Shown in pieces: positions 5,994 through 8,406 of a DNA stretch of 8,406 nt. Each line of letters opens with the position of its first letter. Position 1 is the first letter of the stretch. Made by a program: the position numbers and the translations under genes. Under the pieces are notes generated by a model. It had not been told where the DNA came from. It saw only the letters and a program-made list of their open reading frames with translations, and made no database searches. The DNA comes from Anderseniella sp. (lineage in GTDB: Bacteria > Pseudomonadota > Alphaproteobacteria > Rhizobiales > Aestuariivirgaceae): assembly GCA_013041995.1 (NCBI GenBank), contig JABDRA010000411.1:1-8406 (forward strand), written 5' to 3'.

Positions 5994-7448
5994 ATGAGTG
6001 GAACGGAACGTACAATCCGCCGCGAGGCAATGCGCATTGGTGGCGAGAAGGTGACGACGAAGGACGTTGTGGAGGTTCTGTACCCCTACACCGACGAAGT
6101 GATCGGCACGGTGCCCGCAGGCACGGCGGAACATGCCGCACGGGCATTCGAGATCGCTGCCAACTACAACCCGAAGCTGACCCGCTATGAACGCCAGCAG
6201 ATCCTGTTTCGCGCAGGCGAACTGATCCGCGAGCGGCGCGAGGAGATCGCCCACTGGCTGACGCTGGAGCTCGGCATCTGCAAGCAGCACTCATTGTATG
6301 AGACCGGACGGTCCTATGATGTGTTCACGCTGGCCGGGCAACTGGCCATTATCGATGACGGGCAGATTTTTTCCTGTGACCTGACGCCCCAGGGCAAGGA
6401 CCGCAAGATTTTCACCAAGCGTGAACCGGTCAATGCCATCTCGGCGATTACGCCGTTCAACCATCCGCTCAACATGGTGGCGCACAAGATCGCGCCGTCG
6501 ATTGCCACCTATAACTGCATGGTGTGCAAGCCGACGGAACTGACGCCGATGACGGCGATCACCCTGGCTGACATCCTGTATGAAGCAGGCCTGCCGCCGG
6601 AAATGTTCCAGATCGTCACCGGCATGCCGCAAGACATCGGTGATGAAATGATCACCAATGAAAACATCGATATCATCACATTCACCGGTGGTGTGCCGGT
6701 TGGTAAGATGATTGCGTCCAAGGCCGGCTACAAGCGCACCGCGCTGGAACTCGGCGGCAATGACCCGCTGATTATCCTGAATGACCTTGAGACGTCTGAT
6801 CTGGAAAAGGCCGCAGCACTCGCCTGTGCAGGCGCTACCGGCAATTCCGGTCAGCGCTGCACCGCCATCAAGCGGATTCTGGTTCAGGAATCGGTCGCCG
6901 ACAAGATCGTCCCGATGATCCTGGAAAGGGCAAAAGCCATCCGCTTCGGCGATCCGCAGGATCCGGACACGCAACTGGGCTGCGTCATTCATTCAAAGGC
7001 CGCCGAGATATTTGAAAACCGGGTTTATGATGCGGAGAAGCAGGGCGCAAAAATTCTCTATCACCCGGAGCGAAAAGGCGCGTTGCTGCCGCCGATCGTT
7101 GTGGACCACGTGCCGCATGGCAGCGAACTGGTCATGGAGGAAACTTTCGGTCCCATCGTGCCGATCGTGAGGGTGCCGGACAATGATGAAGAGGTCATGC
7201 GGATTTCAAATTCTACCGCCTTTGGCCTGTCGGCAGGCGTATGCACAAACAACCTTGTCCGCGCCATCAGCTATATAGAAGGTCTGGACGTGGGCACGGT
7301 CAACATCTGGGAACAGCCGGGATACCGCATTGAAATGTCGCCGTTCGGGGGCATCAAGGATTCAGGCAATGGCGTCAAGGAAGGCGTGCTTGAGGCGATG
7401 AAGTTCTTCACCAATGTGAAGACCTATTCCCTGCCGTGGCCGCGCTAG
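5994..7448 (+). CDS. phnY: Phosphonoacetaldehyde dehydrogenase
   Basis: This is an NAD+-dependent member of the aldehyde dehydrogenase superfamily that oxidises phosphonoacetaldehyde to phosphonoacetate, the substrate of PhnA. The product has 484 residues. Catalytic features are clear: N156 in ITPFNHPLN, E252 in ALELGGNDP, and the nucleophile C289 in GNSGQRCTAIKR; the NAD-binding TFTGGVPVG lies at 229-237. R106 and H157 correspond, two positions shifted, to residues I recall as phosphonate-binding in the S. meliloti enzyme. The ATG at 5994 has AAAGG about nine bases upstream. The longer reading from 5928 overlaps the end of phnA by 53 bases and adds unrelated residues, so I reject it. The gap to phnA is 13 bases. 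The related name PhnY for an AEP dioxygenase (PhnY*) is a different protein. Confidence 0.95.
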   Translation: MSGTERTIRREAMRIGGEKVTTKDVVEVLYPYTDEVIGTVPAGTAEHAARAFEIAANYNPKLTRYERQQILFRAGELIRERREEIAHWLTLELGICKQHSLYETGRSYDVFTLAGQLAIIDDGQIFSCDLTPQGKDRKIFTKREPVNAISAITPFNHPLNMVAHKIAPSIATYNCMVCKPTELTPMTAITLADILYEAGLPPEMFQIVTGMPQDIGDEMITNENIDIITFTGGVPVGKMIASKAGYKRTALELGGNDPLIILNDLETSDLEKAAALACAGATGNSGQRCTAIKRILVQESVADKIVPMILERAKAIRFGDPQDPDTQLGCVIHSKAAEIFENRVYDAEKQGAKILYHPERKGALLPPIVVDHVPHGSELVMEETFGPIVPIVRVPDNDEEVMRISNSTAFGLSAGVCTNNLVRAISYIEGLDVGTVNIWEQPGYRIEMSPFGGIKDSGNGVKEGVLEAMKFFTNVKTYSLPWPR

Positions 7449-7457
7449 GGCGATCCG

Positions 7458-8406
7458 TTGGGCCAAGAGAGAAAGATCCAGCATACGGAAGGTGAATCAA
7501 ACACATCAGATGCCCGTGCGAACTGGGCTGCGTCCAATACGGGTGAGCGTTCACGGCCCCTGCTGGAACGCGATGCGAGCGCGTTCATGCACCAGAGCTT
7601 GTCCAGCCCGTGCGTGAACACGATTGCCAAGGCGGAAGGCATCTGGATCGAGGATCTGGATGGCCGTCGCTATATGGATTTCCATGGCAACAGTGTGCAT
7701 CACATCGGCTATGGCCATCCGCGTCTGGTCGCGGCCATCAAGGACCAGCTGGATGTCTTGAGTTTTTCGCCGCGTCGCTTTACCAATGAAACCTCGGTGC
7801 AGCTTGCCGAACGGTTGGGCGAGCTGGCACCGGCGGACCTGAACCGGGTGCTGTTTACCACGGGTGGTTCGGATGCGGTGGAAGTGGCGCTGAAGATCGC
7901 GCGCGCTGCAACCGGGCGGTTCAAGACCCTGTCGTTCTGGGATGCGTTTCACGGCGCAGGCTTCGGCGCATCATCGGTCGGCGGGGAGGCGACGTTCCGT
8001 TCCCACATTGCCGGTCCGCTGACACCGGGGGCGGAACATGTTGCGCCGTTTGCCTGCTATCGTTGTCCTTACGGTCATTCCGGACCGGAGAATTGCGGGC
8101 TGGCCTGCGCCTCGATGGTCGATTATGTGCTGGAGCGTGAGGGCGATGTTGCTGCCGTCATAGCAGAGCCCATGCGGGCGGTGCCGCAGATCCCGCCGCC
8201 GGGATACTGGAAGAAGGTGCGCGACGCCTGCGACCGGCACGGTACATTGCTGATTTTCGATGAAATCCCCACCGGTCTCGGCAAGACCGGAAAGTTCTTC
8301 TCCTTCGACCATGACGGCGTGGTGCCGGATATCTGTGTTGTGGGCAAGTCGCTGGGCGGTGGCATTTTGCCGATTGCGGCAGCCATTGCGCGCGAAGACC
8401 TGAATG
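7458..8406 (+). CDS. pbfA: Class III PLP enzyme, probable (R)-1-hydroxy-2-aminoethylphosphonate ammonia-lyase, cut by right edge
   Basis: About 316 codons are present out of a family length near 450. The fold is a class III aminotransferase: GRRYMDFHGNSVHHIGYGHP near the start, LFTTGGSDAVEVALKIAR (cofactor loop), FWDAFHGAGFGASS, the cofactor-binding aspartate in LIFDEIPTGLGKTG (about residue 268) and the PLP lysine in VVGKSLGGG (about residue 297). Members of this family beside phnW, phnA and phnY have been shown to be PbfA, which removes ammonia from hydroxylated AEP to give phosphonoacetaldehyde, the substrate of PhnY; that context is my main reason for the name. An ordinary transaminase cannot be excluded from sequence alone. 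The start is uncertain: the first usable codon after the phnY stop is TTG at 7458, with AGGG seven bases before it. There is no in-frame ATG until 7587, which lies inside the conserved region. It also has a cysteine-rich segment, CYRC then CGLAC, near residues 198-215. Confidence 0.75.
   Translation, partial: MGQERKIQHTEGESNTSDARANWAASNTGERSRPLLERDASAFMHQSLSSPCVNTIAKAEGIWIEDLDGRRYMDFHGNSVHHIGYGHPRLVAAIKDQLDVLSFSPRRFTNETSVQLAERLGELAPADLNRVLFTTGGSDAVEVALKIARAATGRFKTLSFWDAFHGAGFGASSVGGEATFRSHIAGPLTPGAEHVAPFACYRCPYGHSGPENCGLACASMVDYVLEREGDVAAVIAEPMRAVPQIPPPGYWKKVRDACDRHGTLLIFDEIPTGLGKTGKFFSFDHDGVVPDICVVGKSLGGGILPIAAAIAREDLN

Noticed and set aside
5984..5994. GGTCGATAAAAA before phnY, identical to part of the operator at 1568-1578
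   Set aside because: The second half-site TATCG is missing, the match lies in the ribosome binding region within an operon, and a 12-base repeat is expected by chance in a window of this size.
7492..7618. Alternative small frame starting at GTG 7492 or ATG 7510
   Set aside because: It runs about 40 codons, is made of unrelated arginine- and cysteine-rich residues and overlaps the conserved PLP enzyme frame.
1..8406. tRNA, rRNA, CRISPR array, insertion sequence or integrase
   Set aside because: No cloverleaf, repeat-spacer pattern, transposase-like frame or terminal inverted repeats were seen on either strand.

Overview
The window (about 58% GC by eye in the gene-dense part, noticeably AT-richer in the first ~660 bases) looks like a proteobacterial chromosome segment, most likely alphaproteobacterial. 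That guess rests mainly on the PhnA protein, whose metal ligands and nucleophile fall at the residue numbers I recall for the Sinorhizobium meliloti enzyme, and on the phnW-phnA-phnY arrangement known from that group. I cannot name the species.

Layout. Bases 1-661 hold only small, poorly recognisable genes: a possible gene end entering from the left edge (2-73, +), a possible 79-residue two-helix membrane protein (92-331, -) and a 58-residue orphan with a very good ribosome binding site (364-540, -). A LysR-type regulator (662-1531, -) is divergent from a Na+/phosphate cotransporter with a PhoU-like tail (1721-3382, +). The 189-base gap between them carries three closely spaced copies of a dyad of the form TCGAT-N6-TATCG. 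The same dyad, with the same spacing, occurs again at 3403-3418, just before a weak promoter-like sequence upstream of phnW.

From 3495 to the right edge there is a tight same-strand cluster: phnW (aminoethylphosphonate-pyruvate transaminase), phnA (phosphonoacetate hydrolase), phnY (phosphonoacetaldehyde dehydrogenase) and the first ~316 codons of a class III PLP enzyme best explained as PbfA, (R)-1-hydroxy-2-aminoethylphosphonate ammonia-lyase. Gaps are 17, 13 and about 9 bases, so this reads as one operon.

How it works together. PhnW turns 2-aminoethylphosphonate (AEP) plus pyruvate into phosphonoacetaldehyde plus alanine. PbfA would feed the hydroxylated analogue of AEP into the same aldehyde. 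PhnY oxidises the aldehyde to phosphonoacetate with NAD+. PhnA hydrolyses phosphonoacetate to acetate and phosphate. This is the hydrolytic AEP route that avoids phosphonatase (PhnX), which is not present here. The LysR protein is the natural candidate for pathway regulator, and the Na+/Pi-type transporter may handle the released phosphate or possibly a phosphonate. No ABC importer for phosphonates is visible in the window. The enzymes themselves are known; the less described parts are the shared operator dyad, the coupling of a PhoU-tailed Na/Pi transporter to AEP catabolism, and the non-canonical start of pbfA.
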